Part shown: one piece after another, positions 33,354 through 42,723 of the stretch
Position numbering within the stretch: the stretch's first letter is position 1
Layout: each line of letters opens with the position of its first letter
Assembly (NCBI GenBank): GCA_035506135.1
Contig: DATJPY010000014.1
Span: 39,929-103,928, forward strand
Origin: DATJPY01 sp035506135
Lineage (GTDB): Bacteria > Myxococcota_A > UBA9160 > PR03
Length of the DNA: 64,000 nt
Direction: 5' to 3'
Notes under the pieces: model-generated
Database searches by the model: none
What the model was told of the DNA's origin: nothing
What the model saw: the letters and a program-made list of their open reading frames with translations, nothing else
Translations under genes and position numbers: made by a program

Positions 33354-36020
33354 GTGGCACAGGACTTCGACGCACGAATCGGCGGCTGGGTGGCGCGCTG
33401 GATGGTCGCCGTCGACCGCCACGCGCTCGCCGTCACCGTCGCGACGGCCGTCGCCACGCTGGCGCTCGGCGTCTATGCCGCCTTCAACCTGGGCGTGAAC
33501 TCGGACCCCGAGGCGATGATCTCGCCGGACGTGCCGTTCCTGGTGCGGCTGCAGCAGTTCCGCAAGACCTTCCGCAACACCGACGACGCCATCTTCGTGG
33601 TAATCGACGCGCAGAGCGCGGTCTCCGCCGCGCACGCTGCGCGCGCGCTCGCGGAGCGGCTCGCGCAAAAGCCCGACCTGTTCCTGCAGATCGACATCCC
33701 GGACGGGGGCCCGTTCTTCGAGCGCAACGAGCTCTTGTTCCTCGATCTGCCGCAGCTCGAGGAGCTCTCCGACCGGCTCGCCGAGGTGCAGCCCTTCCTC
33801 GGCGAGCTGTCGCGCGATCCGAGCGTGGTCGGCGTCTCCGACCTGCTGCGACGCGCGCTCGAGGTCGAGCGCGGCGGGACCGACGTCGGGATGGACCTCG
33901 CGACTGCGCTCGACCGCGTGAGCACCGCGCTCGAGGCCGCCGCGCAGGGCCGCGCCTCGCCCGATCCGTGGGGCGACGCGCTGATCGGCGGCAGCGTCTC
34001 CGAGGAGGGGCGCCACCGCCTGGTGGCGGTCAAGCCGAACCTCGACTTCAGCGACCTGCTGGCCGCGGGCCCGGCCGTGCAGGCGATCCGGGACGCCGCG
34101 CGCGACCTCGGCCTCGACGCCGATCGCGGCATCCGCGTCCGGATCACGGGCGACCCGGTGCTCAACTACGAGGAGCAGGTCTCCGTCGCCTGGCAGGGCA
34201 AGCTGGTGGCCGCCGCGTCGCTCGTGCTGTTCACCGTCGTCTCCTTCTTCGCCCTGCCCTCCCTGCGCATCCTGGTCGCGCTGGTCGGCAGCTTGCTGGC
34301 CTCGGTCTTCCTGAGCAACGCCTTCGCCGCCGCCGCGGTCGGCCACCTGAACCAGATCTCCGCCGCCTTCAACGTGCTGGTCGTGGCGCTCGGTGGGGAG
34401 TTCGGAATCCACCTCTGCATGCACTATGCGGAGCTGGTGGCGAACGGGCGCACCCGGCGCGAGGCGATCGCGGAGACGGGCCGGTCGATCGGCGGCTCGC
34501 TCGTCTCGAGCGCGGGCACCACCTCGATCGGCTTCCTGGTCTTCCTGCCGACCGACTACCGCGGCGTGGCCGAGCTCGGACTGATCTCGGCGGCCGGCAT
34601 CTTCGCGAGCCTCTTCTGCACGCTCACCGTGTTGCCGGCGCTGCTCGCGCTCGGCGCACCGGAGCGCCCGCCCCTGCGCGCGGCGCGGCCGCTCCCCTGG
34701 GCGCGTCGGCTCGAGCACCTCCCGCTGCGCTACGCGCGACCGATCCGCTGGGGCGCGTTCGCGCTCGCGATCGGGGCGCTCTGGCTGCTGCCGCACGCTC
34801 ACTTCGACCACAACCCGGTGAACCTGCGCGATCCCAACACCGAGTCGGTGCAGGCGTTCGAGGACCTGCTCTCGCGCGGCCACACCTCGCCCTGGACGAT
34901 CGACGTGGTGGCACCGGATCAGCCCGCGGCGGAGGCGCTGGCGCGACGCCTCGACGGGCTCGCCAGCGTCGGGCACACCGTCACGATCGCGGACTACGTG
35001 CCGCAGGATCAGGAGCGCAAGCGGGCGATCCTCGCCGACACGGCCCTCTTCCTGCCCGCCGTCGCGGAGCCCGCGGCAGCGTCCCCGCCCCAGGCGCAGC
35101 GGGCCGCGCTCGAGCGCCTCGACGCCGCGCTCGGCGCCGGAGCGGACGGGGAGCCACGGCTGACCGCCGCGCGCGCGCGCCTGCGCCAGGCGATCGCGAG
35201 CTTCCTCGCCTCCGCGCACGCGGGCGACGAGGCTCCGCGCTTCGCGCTGCTCACGCAGAACATGGTGGGCTCGCTGCCCGAGCAGCTGCGCGACCTGTCC
35301 CGCGCGCTCGCGCCCGACATCGTCACGCTCGACAACCTCCCGCCGACGCTCCGGGACCGCATGCTCGCGCCGGACGGGTCGGCACGCGTCGAGGTGTTTC
35401 CGAAGGGCGACGTCGGCGAGAGCCGAGCCCTCGTGCACTTCGTCGACAGCGTGCAGGCGATGGCGCCGGACGCCACCGGTGCCGCCGTGAGCCTGGTCGG
35501 CTGGGGCCGGGTCACGATCGACGCGCTCCGCCACGCCATGATCGGCGCCTTCCTGCTCGGCGCGCTCTTCCTGCTGGTGCTCTGGCGCAACCCCTGGGAC
35601 ACGCTCCTCGCGTTCTTTCCGCTGGCGCTGGCGGCGCTCTTCATCTGCGCGCTGCTCGTGCTGTTCGGGCAGCCGTTCAACTTCGCGAACGTGATCGTGT
35701 TGCCGATGCTGCTCGGGATGGGCGTCGACAGCGGCGTTCACCTGGTTCACCAGCACCGCACCAATCCGGAGGAGGTCGACGTGCTGGCCACCAGCACGGC
35801 GCGCGCGGTGTTCTTCAGCGCAGTCACCACGATCGCGAGCTTCGCGAGCCTCGGCTTCGCGTCGCACCGAGGCATGGCCGCGCTCGGCCAGCTCCTGACG
35901 CTCGGCGTCTTCTTGACCCTGGTCTGCTACGTGGTCGTGCTGCCGGCCGTGCTGGAGTGGGACGACCGGCGCCGCGCGCGCGCTCAGGCCGGCGCGCTGC
36001 CCTCGGCCTCGCCCAGGTAG
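33354..36020 (+). CDS. RND superfamily (MMPL/HpnN-like) exporter
   Basis: An 888-residue inner-membrane transporter with about 12 helices in two halves, each preceded by a large periplasmic domain. The first helix is at about 25-45; the first helix bundle (about 285-430) has GGEFGIHLCMHYAEL, and the second (about 725-875) has the parallel GMGVDSGVHLVHQHR. Such proteins export lipids, hopanoids or fatty-acid derivatives and usually need no MFP/OMF partners, none of which are nearby. The GTG start has GGGGGGAG about 10 nt upstream. Its 3' end overlaps the convergent livF gene by 37 bp. Confidence 0.88.
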   Translation: MAQDFDARIGGWVARWMVAVDRHALAVTVATAVATLALGVYAAFNLGVNSDPEAMISPDVPFLVRLQQFRKTFRNTDDAIFVVIDAQSAVSAAHAARALAERLAQKPDLFLQIDIPDGGPFFERNELLFLDLPQLEELSDRLAEVQPFLGELSRDPSVVGVSDLLRRALEVERGGTDVGMDLATALDRVSTALEAAAQGRASPDPWGDALIGGSVSEEGRHRLVAVKPNLDFSDLLAAGPAVQAIRDAARDLGLDADRGIRVRITGDPVLNYEEQVSVAWQGKLVAAASLVLFTVVSFFALPSLRILVALVGSLLASVFLSNAFAAAAVGHLNQISAAFNVLVVALGGEFGIHLCMHYAELVANGRTRREAIAETGRSIGGSLVSSAGTTSIGFLVFLPTDYRGVAELGLISAAGIFASLFCTLTVLPALLALGAPERPPLRAARPLPWARRLEHLPLRYARPIRWGAFALAIGALWLLPHAHFDHNPVNLRDPNTESVQAFEDLLSRGHTSPWTIDVVAPDQPAAEALARRLDGLASVGHTVTIADYVPQDQERKRAILADTALFLPAVAEPAAASPPQAQRAALERLDAALGAGADGEPRLTAARARLRQAIASFLASAHAGDEAPRFALLTQNMVGSLPEQLRDLSRALAPDIVTLDNLPPTLRDRMLAPDGSARVEVFPKGDVGESRALVHFVDSVQAMAPDATGAAVSLVGWGRVTIDALRHAMIGAFLLGALFLLVLWRNPWDTLLAFFPLALAALFICALLVLFGQPFNFANVIVLPMLLGMGVDSGVHLVHQHRTNPEEVDVLATSTARAVFFSAVTTIASFASLGFASHRGMAALGQLLTLGVFLTLVCYVVVLPAVLEWDDRRRARAQAGALPSASPR

Positions 36021-36712
36021 GCGCTCCGCACGCGCGCGTCGAGGGCCAGCTCGGCCGCCGGTCCCGCCAGCGCGACGCTGCCGGTCTCGAGCACGTAGGC
36101 GCGGTGCGCCACGCGCAGCGCCTGGCGGGCGTTCTGCTCGACCAGCACCACCGTCGTGCCCTGCTCGTTCACGGTCTGGACGATCTCGAAGATCTGCGCG
36201 ACCAGACGGGGCGCGAGGCCGAGCGACGGCTCGTCGAGCAGCACCAGGATCGGCTCGGCCATGAGCGCGCGCCCGATCGCGAGCATCTGCTGCTCGCCGC
36301 CCGAGAGCGTCCCGGCGGGCTGGCGCAGCCGCTCGCGCAGGCGCGGGAACAGGCCGAAGACCCGCGCCAGGCCCTGCGACTCGACGCGGCGCCGCGGGTA
36401 GGCGCCCATCTGGAGATTCTCGAGGACGGTCAGGTTCGCGAAGATCCGGCGGCCCTCGGGCACGTGCGAGCAGCCCATGCCGACGATCCGGTGCGCACTC
36501 GCCGCCGTCACGTCGACGCCCTCCAGCACGATGCGCCCGCGGCTCGCGCGCACCAGGCCGGAGATCGCGCGCAGCAGCGTCGACTTGCCGGCGCCGTTCG
36601 AGCCGATCAGCGTGACGATCTCGCCACCGCGCACCTCGAGGCTGACGCCGCGCAGCGCCTGGATCGCGCCGTAGCGCACCTCCAGGTCCTCGATGCGCAG
36701 GAGCGCCGTCAT
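35984..36712 (-). CDS. livF: Branched-chain amino-acid ABC transporter ATP-binding protein LivF
   Basis: A 242-residue LivF ATPase: Walker A GSNGAGKST (about 37-45), signature LSGGEQQMLAIGRAL, Walker B ILVLLDEPSLGLAP and the family's GTTVVLVEQN switch region. It is last in a livK-H-M-G-F unit on the minus strand and overlaps livG by 4 nt. Confidence 0.93.
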   Translation of the reverse strand: MTALLRIEDLEVRYGAIQALRGVSLEVRGGEIVTLIGSNGAGKSTLLRAISGLVRASRGRIVLEGVDVTAASAHRIVGMGCSHVPEGRRIFANLTVLENLQMGAYPRRRVESQGLARVFGLFPRLRERLRQPAGTLSGGEQQMLAIGRALMAEPILVLLDEPSLGLAPRLVAQIFEIVQTVNEQGTTVVLVEQNARQALRVAHRAYVLETGSVALAGPAAELALDARVRSAYLGEAEGSAPA

Positions 36713-37485
36713 GCAGCCGCTGGATCGGCCGGCGAGCCCAGGTACGCCTCGATCACGCGCGGATCGCTGCGCACCTGCTCGGGACCGCCCTCGGCGATCT
36801 TCTCACCGTGGTCGAGCACCGTGATGCGCTCGCAGAGCCCCATCACGAAGCGCACGTCGTGGTCGATCAGCACGATCGTGAGGCTGAACTCGCGCCGCAG
36901 CCGCGCGACCAGCTCGCGCAGCGCGTCCTTCTCCGCCGGGTTCATGCCCGCCGCGGGCTCGTCGAGCAGCAGCAGCCGGGGCCCGGTCGCCAGCGCGCGC
37001 GCGATCTCGAGGCGGCGCTGCTCGCCGTAGGGCAGCGCGTCGGCCCGCGCGTCGGCGTAGCGCTCGAGCCCGAGCCGCGCGAGCAGCTCGCGCCCGCGGG
37101 CGGCGAGCTCGCGTTCGCGTGCGCGCCAGCGCGGCGCGCGCACCACGTCGGCGAAGCCCGGCCGCTCGGCCGCGACCAGCGCGGCGACCACGTTCTCGAG
37201 CGCGGAGAGCGCGCGGAACAGGCGGATGTTCTGGAAGGTTCGCGCGATCCCGAGCGCGGCGATCCGGTGCGGCGGCTCGCCGCCGATCTCGCGGCCGTCG
37301 AATCGGATCTGACCGAGGGTCGGCGGGTAGACGCCGGTCACCACGTTGAAGGCCGTCGTCTTGCCGGCGCCGTTCGGGCCGATCAGCGCGGCGACCGCAC
37401 CCGCCTCGACGCCCCAGTCGAGCCCGCCGAGCGCCGCCAGCCCGCCGAACCGCAGCGTCACGCCCGCAAGCTCAAGCAGCGGCAC
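36709..37485 (-). CDS. livG: Branched-chain amino-acid ABC transporter ATP-binding protein LivG
   Basis: A 258-residue LivG ATPase with Walker A GPNGAGKTT (about 36-44), the LivG-specific ARTFQNIRLF segment, signature LPYGEQRRLEIARALA, Walker B LLLLDEPAAGMNP and the IDHDVRFVMGLCERI end. It overlaps livM by 14 bp and livF by 4 bp. Confidence 0.94.
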   Translation of the reverse strand: MPLLELAGVTLRFGGLAALGGLDWGVEAGAVAALIGPNGAGKTTAFNVVTGVYPPTLGQIRFDGREIGGEPPHRIAALGIARTFQNIRLFRALSALENVVAALVAAERPGFADVVRAPRWRARERELAARGRELLARLGLERYADARADALPYGEQRRLEIARALATGPRLLLLDEPAAGMNPAEKDALRELVARLRREFSLTIVLIDHDVRFVMGLCERITVLDHGEKIAEGGPEQVRSDPRVIEAYLGSPADPAAA

Positions 37486-38482
37486 GCCGGCCTCGCAGCC
37501 AACCCCGCAGCGCGCCGAGCGAGAGCTCGCGCGAGCCCATGAGCCCCTGCGGCCGCAGGATCATCACGGCGATCAGGAGCAGCGCGTACAGGATCATGCG
37601 GAACTCGCCGAAGCCGCGGAGCCCTTCGGGCGCGGCGGTCAGCACGGTGGCGGCGATCACCGCGCCGGTGATCGAGCCGAGCCCGCCGAGCACGACGAAC
37701 ACCATGATCTCGAACGAGCGCACGAACGAGAAGCTGTTGGTGTGGATGTACCCCTCGCTGTGCGCGAAGAGGGCGCCCGCGACGCCCGCGAAGAAGCTCG
37801 ACACCACGAAGGCGAGGACCTTGACCCGCGTGGTTGCCACGCCGATCGCCGCCGCCGCGGTCTCGTCCTCGCGCACGGCCCGGAAGGCGAGGCCCGCGCT
37901 CGAGTAGGCGAGCCGCGCGATCACCGCGACCGAGATCGCGACGACGGCGTAGATGGCCCCGAGGTCCTCGTAGCGCAGATCGGCGCCGTTCTGGCCGGTG
38001 AGCGCGAAGCCGCGCGCGCCGCCCACGGCGTCCACGTTCAGGATCACGATGCGGATGATCTCGCCGAAGCCGAGCGTGGCGATGGCGAGGTAGTCTCCGC
38101 GCAGGCGCAGCGTCGGGATGCCGACCAGCAGGCCCGCCACCCCCGCCAGGGCACCGCCGGCGAGCAGCGGGAGCGGGAAGTACAGGGCGCGCGCCAGCGG
38201 CACCGGCAGCACGCTCGCGAGCGCCGCCAGCCAGTCGGAGCCCAGGTACACGCTGAGCGCGGCCGAGGCGTACGCGCCCACCGCCATGAAGCCGGCGTGC
38301 CCGATCGAGAACTGCCCGGTGAAGCCGTTCACGAGCTGCAGGCTGACGGCCGCCACGATCGCGACGCCGATCCGCGTCAGGATGGTCAGGTAGTAGGGGT
38401 TGAGCGCGCGCGGCAGCACCCACTCGAGGATCGCGAAGGCGAAGGCGGACGCTCCGACCGCCGCGAGCGTCCGTGCGCGCAC
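37472..38482 (-). CDS. livM: Branched-chain amino-acid ABC transporter permease LivM
   Basis: A 336-residue permease with about nine helices; it contains GFTGQFSIGHAGFMAVGAYASA (shown in part: FSIGHAGFMAVGAY) and the EAA-type AVREDETAAAAIGV loop, both LivM signatures. It abuts livH without a gap and overlaps livG. Confidence 0.93.
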   Translation of the reverse strand: MRARTLAAVGASAFAFAILEWVLPRALNPYYLTILTRIGVAIVAAVSLQLVNGFTGQFSIGHAGFMAVGAYASAALSVYLGSDWLAALASVLPVPLARALYFPLPLLAGGALAGVAGLLVGIPTLRLRGDYLAIATLGFGEIIRIVILNVDAVGGARGFALTGQNGADLRYEDLGAIYAVVAISVAVIARLAYSSAGLAFRAVREDETAAAAIGVATTRVKVLAFVVSSFFAGVAGALFAHSEGYIHTNSFSFVRSFEIMVFVVLGGLGSITGAVIAATVLTAAPEGLRGFGEFRMILYALLLIAVMILRPQGLMGSRELSLGALRGWLRGRRAAA

Positions 38483-39385
38483 TCAGACCTTCTCCGGCTG
38501 CGCGGAGCCGAAGAGCCCCGTCGGCCGGTAGAGCAGGATCGCGATCAGCACCACGAAGGCGATCGCGTCGCGGTACGTGCTCGACAGATAGCCCGCCACC
38601 AACGTCTCCACGATCCCGAGCAGCAGGCCGCCGAGCATCGCGCCCGGGATGCTGCCGATGCCGCCGAGCACCGCCGCCACGAAGGCCTTGAGCCCCGGCA
38701 ACAGGCCCATCAGCGGGTCGATCTTGGGATTCGAGAGTCCCACCAGGATGCCGGCCGCGCCCGCCAGCGCGGAGCCGAGCACGAAGGTGAGCTGGATGAT
38801 GCGATCGACGGGGACGCCCATCAGGGCCGCGGCATCCGCGTCCTGTGCGACCGCGCGCATGGCGCGCCCGACCCGCGTGCGCATCACGACGAGCTCGAGC
38901 CCCGCCATCAGCAGGAGCGCCGTCGCCAGCACCGTCACCTGGATGTTCGAGACCGCGAGCGAGCCCACCCGCCACGCCTCGCGCGAGGCCACGAGCGGCG
39001 GGAAGAATTTCGGGTCCGCGCCGAACACGAGCTGGCCGGCGTTCTGGAGCAAGAGCGAGACGCCGATCGCGGTGATCAGCGGCGCGAGCCGCGGCGCGTG
39101 GCGCAGCGGCCGATACGCCACGCGCTCGATCGTCGCGCCGAGCACCGCGCACGCCGCCATCGACGCGACGAGCGTCGCGGCGAGGCCGAGCGCCGAGGGC
39201 TGGTCGGCCACGCCGAAGGCGTGCGCCGCGTAGAAGCCGGTCATCGCACCGACCATGTAGACCTCGCCGTGGGCGAAGTTGATCAGCCGGAGCACGCCGT
39301 AGACCATGGTGTAGCCGAGCGCGACCAGCGCGTAGATGGAGCCCCAGGCGATCCCGTTCACGAGCTGCTGGAGGAGGTTCTCCAC
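38483..39385 (-). CDS. livH: Branched-chain amino-acid ABC transporter permease LivH
   Basis: A 300-residue permease starting with the typical LLQQLVNGIAWGSIYALVAL and GVLRLINFAHGEVYMVGA segment, with the AVAQDADAAALMGV coupling loop and a C-terminal YRPTGLFG. The GTG at 39385 is 4 nt from the livK stop. It forms a heterodimeric channel with LivM. Confidence 0.93.
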   Translation of the reverse strand: MENLLQQLVNGIAWGSIYALVALGYTMVYGVLRLINFAHGEVYMVGAMTGFYAAHAFGVADQPSALGLAATLVASMAACAVLGATIERVAYRPLRHAPRLAPLITAIGVSLLLQNAGQLVFGADPKFFPPLVASREAWRVGSLAVSNIQVTVLATALLLMAGLELVVMRTRVGRAMRAVAQDADAAALMGVPVDRIIQLTFVLGSALAGAAGILVGLSNPKIDPLMGLLPGLKAFVAAVLGGIGSIPGAMLGGLLLGIVETLVAGYLSSTYRDAIAFVVLIAILLYRPTGLFGSAQPEKV

Positions 39386-39389
39386 CCGG

Positions 39390-40547
39390 CTACTGGGCCG
39401 AGACGGTGCGGTGGTAGCGGAAGCGTCCGCCGTCGATCTTGAGGACCACCGCGTCCTTGAGCGCGTTGCGCTGCGGGTCGATCGTGATGCGGCCCGTGAT
39501 GCCGGGGAAGTCCTTCGTCGCGGCGATGGCGTCGCGCAGCGCCGGGCCCTCGGTCTTCCCGGCGCGCGCCATGGAGTCGACCAGGATGCGGGCCGCGTCG
39601 TAGCCGAGCGCGGCCATCGCGTCGGGCACCTGTCCGTTCTTCGCCTGGTAGCGCCGCACGAAGTCGCGCACGTGGGGGTCGTCGGAGTCGGCGGCGTAGT
39701 GGGTGGAGAAGTAGTCGCCCTCGACGGCGGAGCCGCCGATCTCGATCGTCTTCTCGGAGTCCCAGCCGTCACCGCCGAGCAGCGGCACGTTCAGCCCGAG
39801 CTCGCGCGCCTGCTTCGCGATCAGACCCACCTCGGTGTAGTAGCCGGGTACGAAGATCGCGTCGGGCGAGGCGCCGCGGATCGTCGTGAGCTGCGCGCGG
39901 AACTCGATGTCGCCGCTGGTGTAGCGCTCGTCGGCGACGATCTCGCCGCCGAGCTGCTGGAACGTCTTGCGGAAGAACTCGGCGAGGCCGACGGAGTAGT
40001 CCTGCTTGAAGTCGAAGAGCACGGCGACGCGTCGCGCCTTCAGGTCGTCGAAGGCGAAGCGCGCCATCACCGCGCCCTGGAAGGGATCGATGAAGCAGGT
40101 GCGGAAGATGTCGTCGCCGACCTCGGTGACGCGCGGGTTGGTCGACGCCGGGCTGATCATCGGGACGCCGGCGCGCTGCGCCTCGGGCGCCGCGGCGAGG
40201 GAGCGCGAGGAGGCGACCTCGCCGAGCAGGGCCACCACCTCGTCGCGCTGGATCAGCTTCTGCGCTGCGCTGCGCGCCTCCTCGGTGACCGAGCGGTCGT
40301 CCTCGGTGATCAGCTCGATCGGGCGCCCGAGCACGCCGCCCTTCGCGTTCACCTCCTCGAAGGCCATCCGGATGCCGCGGTCGGTGCTCTGGCCGAAGGT
40401 CGCGGTGTCGCCGGTCAGCGACGCGAAGTGGCCGACCCGGATCGGGTCCTTGGCCGCGCCCGCGCCCCCGCTCTGCCCCGGGCCGCACGCCCACAGCGCG
40501 GAAGCAACGAGAGCGATTCCGCCGGCACGACGTGCCGCGCGCAACAT
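39390..40547 (-). CDS. livK: Branched-chain amino-acid ABC transporter substrate-binding lipoprotein
   Basis: A 385-residue periplasmic-binding protein type 1. The signal ends in a lipobox-like ALWAC, giving a lipid-anchored Cys21. The mature part (IRVGHFASLTGDTATFGQST; MISPASTNPRVTE; FRTCFIDPFQGAVMARFAFDD) matches Leu/Ile/Val-type receptors. It heads the operon; 14-bp palindrome at 40587-40600 lies about 40 bp upstream of its start. Confidence 0.92.
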   Translation of the reverse strand: MLRAARRAGGIALVASALWACGPGQSGGAGAAKDPIRVGHFASLTGDTATFGQSTDRGIRMAFEEVNAKGGVLGRPIELITEDDRSVTEEARSAAQKLIQRDEVVALLGEVASSRSLAAAPEAQRAGVPMISPASTNPRVTEVGDDIFRTCFIDPFQGAVMARFAFDDLKARRVAVLFDFKQDYSVGLAEFFRKTFQQLGGEIVADERYTSGDIEFRAQLTTIRGASPDAIFVPGYYTEVGLIAKQARELGLNVPLLGGDGWDSEKTIEIGGSAVEGDYFSTHYAADSDDPHVRDFVRRYQAKNGQVPDAMAALGYDAARILVDSMARAGKTEGPALRDAIAATKDFPGITGRITIDPQRNALKDAVVLKIDGGRFRYHRTVSAQ

Positions 40548-40586
40548 GCCACCCCCCTGGCGAGCCGACGATTCGCTCGCTCCCGC

Positions 40587-40600
40587 GCCTGTTTACAGGC
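40587..40600. promoter_or_regulatory. 14-bp palindrome upstream of the liv operon
   Basis: GCCTGT-TT-ACAGGC is a perfect 6-bp inverted repeat in the 88-bp space between livK and the sulfotransferase gene, which read in the same direction. It is less GC-rich than its surroundings and is placed like an operator. The regulator is unknown. Confidence 0.35.
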
Positions 40601-40635
40601 TGGCGGCGGCGCTGGCAAGGCGCGGGCCACGGCGC

Positions 40636-41811
40636 TCACGGGAGCCGCTCGGAGGACACCGCGAAGTACTCCTGGTAGCCGCGGGCGCGCTCGCGCAGCC
40701 CGCCCGCGTCGAGCCCCGTGTCGGCGAAGCGGTAGCGGTGCCCCCCGTGCCCGTCGGCGGGGTGGGCGGCGTGGAAGGCGCGCATCCGCGCCTCGGCCTG
40801 CGGCAGGAGCTCGAGGCCGAGGCGCTCGTAGATCCCGCGGATCGTCACGAAGGGGTCGGCCATGAACGCGTCGAAGTGCACGTCGACCACGCGCGCCGCG
40901 GGAATGCGACCGCCGCGGCGCGCGGCGACCGAGCGATCGAGGCCCTCGAGGATGTAGTCGGCCCACTCGGCGGCCGCCTCGGGCACGCTGGTCTCCTCGC
41001 TCCCGAGGCGTCGCAGGAGCGCGACGAGCGAGGCCAGCGACGCGATGATTCGCAGCGGATCGCGGTGCGTCTGCACCAGCAGTGCGTCCGGGTACTCGGC
41101 GAGCAGCGCGTCGAGGCACCAGAGATGTCCCGGCGACTTCAGCACCCAGCGCTTCGCCGGGTGTCGCGACTGCAGGTGCTCGAGCATGCGGCGATGCCAG
41201 CGGTACGCGGGCGCCATGTCGGCCTCGTCGAACAGCCACTTCGCGTACGAGGGGACGCGGTACTGGGTCGGGAAGATCGCGCTGCGGAACTCGGCGCCGG
41301 TGATGCGGACGCACTCCTGCGCGAGCCGCGCGCCCATCGGATGCATGCGCTGGAAGCCCGGGATCACGAGCTCGACGGCCTCGAGGCGTGCCTGCACCTC
41401 CGCGATCCGCGGATCGCTCTCGTAGCTCGCCGTCTCGGGGGGCGGGACGGGCTGGTCGACCTCCCAGGTGAGCGGCACGCGATTGGCGGGATCCTGCGCG
41501 AGCAGGTCGTGGAGGATCGTGGTGCCGGTGCGCCCCTGCCCGATGATCACGATCGGCGGCACGACGTCGACGCCGGCGATCTCCGGATGGCGGCGCCGCC
41601 ACGCCGTGAGCGCGAGCCGGCTCGCGAGATACCCCCCGATCTCGCCCGAGACGATCTGCGTGCCGAGCGCGCTGAGGCGCGCCTCCTCGCGGAGGCTGCC
41701 GACGAGCCGCTCGAGGCCCTCGCGCCAGCTCTCTCCACCTGGGTCCTCGAGCCCTGTCGCCTGTCGGGCCTGCGCGAAGAGCGTGTCGACGTCGAGCCCG
41801 CTGTCGCTCAT
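40636..41811 (-). CDS. Sulfotransferase family protein
   Basis: A 391-residue PAPS-dependent sulfotransferase-type protein. The 5'-phosphosulfate loop is IIGQGRTGTTILHDLL (about 89-104) and the 3'-phosphate site is in HRDPLRIIASLASLVALL (about 255-272). A VLKSPGHLWCLDALL segment precedes the latter. Similar soil-bacterial proteins are abundant and of unknown acceptor. It starts at ATG 41811, divergent from the alpha/beta hydrolase gene with 66 bp between. Confidence 0.85.
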   Translation of the reverse strand: MSDSGLDVDTLFAQARQATGLEDPGGESWREGLERLVGSLREEARLSALGTQIVSGEIGGYLASRLALTAWRRRHPEIAGVDVVPPIVIIGQGRTGTTILHDLLAQDPANRVPLTWEVDQPVPPPETASYESDPRIAEVQARLEAVELVIPGFQRMHPMGARLAQECVRITGAEFRSAIFPTQYRVPSYAKWLFDEADMAPAYRWHRRMLEHLQSRHPAKRWVLKSPGHLWCLDALLAEYPDALLVQTHRDPLRIIASLASLVALLRRLGSEETSVPEAAAEWADYILEGLDRSVAARRGGRIPAARVVDVHFDAFMADPFVTIRGIYERLGLELLPQAEARMRAFHAAHPADGHGGHRYRFADTGLDAGGLRERARGYQEYFAVSSERLP

Positions 41812-41877
41812 GGCCGCACATGCTGGCGGGCGCGCCGCGAAGCGCAAGCCGGTCGGGAATCGGTAGGATCGGGGCCG

Positions 41878-42720
41878 ATGGCCGAGGTCGCTCGCGCGCG
41901 CCTGCGCGGAATCGAGATGGCGTACGAGGAGCGCGGCGCCGGCGAGCGACCGCTCGTCCTGGTGCACGGCTTCACCGGCTCGCGCGACGACTGGCGCGAG
42001 ATGCTCCCGCGCCTCGCCCCGCGCGGTCGCACGCTGGCCCCGGACCTGCGCGGCCACGGCGAGACCAGCAACCCGGGCGATCCCGCGGGCTACACGTTCG
42101 AGCGTCTCGCGCAGGACCTCGGCGCCTTCCTGACGGCCGCCGGCGTCCCGCGCTGCGACCTGCTCGGGCACTCGATGGGCGGCATGGTGGCGCTGCGGCT
42201 GGCCCTTGCCGAGCCGGAGAGGATCGCCTCGCTGCTGCTGATGGACACGTCTGCCGATCCGATCCCGCGCGGTGCGCGCGCGATGATCGAGGCCGCGGCG
42301 AAGATCGCGCGCGAGGCGGGCATGCAGGCGCTCTTCGAGACGGGCCGCGCCGCCAGCGAGCGCCAGCCCGACCGGCCGGCGTCATTCGTGCGCTCGATCG
42401 AGCGCATGGGCCCCGAGGTCTTCTGGGATCGAATCCGCACCAAGATGCTCGCCATGGACCCGGTCGCGTACGCGACGCTCGGACTGGCGCTCGTCGACGA
42501 CCGGGGCGTGGCGGATCGGCTGGGCGAGATCCGCTGCCCCACGACGGTGCTGGTCGGCGCCGAGGATGCCGCCTTCCGCCGACCCTCGGAGCGCCTCGCG
42601 TGCGACATTCCCGGCGCGCACCTGGTCGTGATCGAGGCGGCCGCCCACTCGCCGCAGCTCGAGAACCCGGAGGCATGGCTCGCCGCAGTGCTGGGGCACC
42701 TCGACCGCGCGCGCGGCTGA
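41878..42720 (+). CDS. Alpha/beta-fold hydrolase
   Basis: A 280-residue cytosolic hydrolase with oxyanion motif LVLVHGFTGSRDDW (about 25-38), nucleophile elbow GHSMGGM (serine near 100), an acid in TTVLVGAEDAAF and the histidine in AAAHSPQLENP. A 3-oxoadipate enol-lactonase or epoxide-hydrolase-like activity is possible; the sequence does not decide. It ends 3 bp before the convergent MFS gene. Confidence 0.87.
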   Translation: MAEVARARLRGIEMAYEERGAGERPLVLVHGFTGSRDDWREMLPRLAPRGRTLAPDLRGHGETSNPGDPAGYTFERLAQDLGAFLTAAGVPRCDLLGHSMGGMVALRLALAEPERIASLLLMDTSADPIPRGARAMIEAAAKIAREAGMQALFETGRAASERQPDRPASFVRSIERMGPEVFWDRIRTKMLAMDPVAYATLGLALVDDRGVADRLGEIRCPTTVLVGAEDAAFRRPSERLACDIPGAHLVVIEAAAHSPQLENPEAWLAAVLGHLDRARG

Positions 42721-42723
42721 GAA

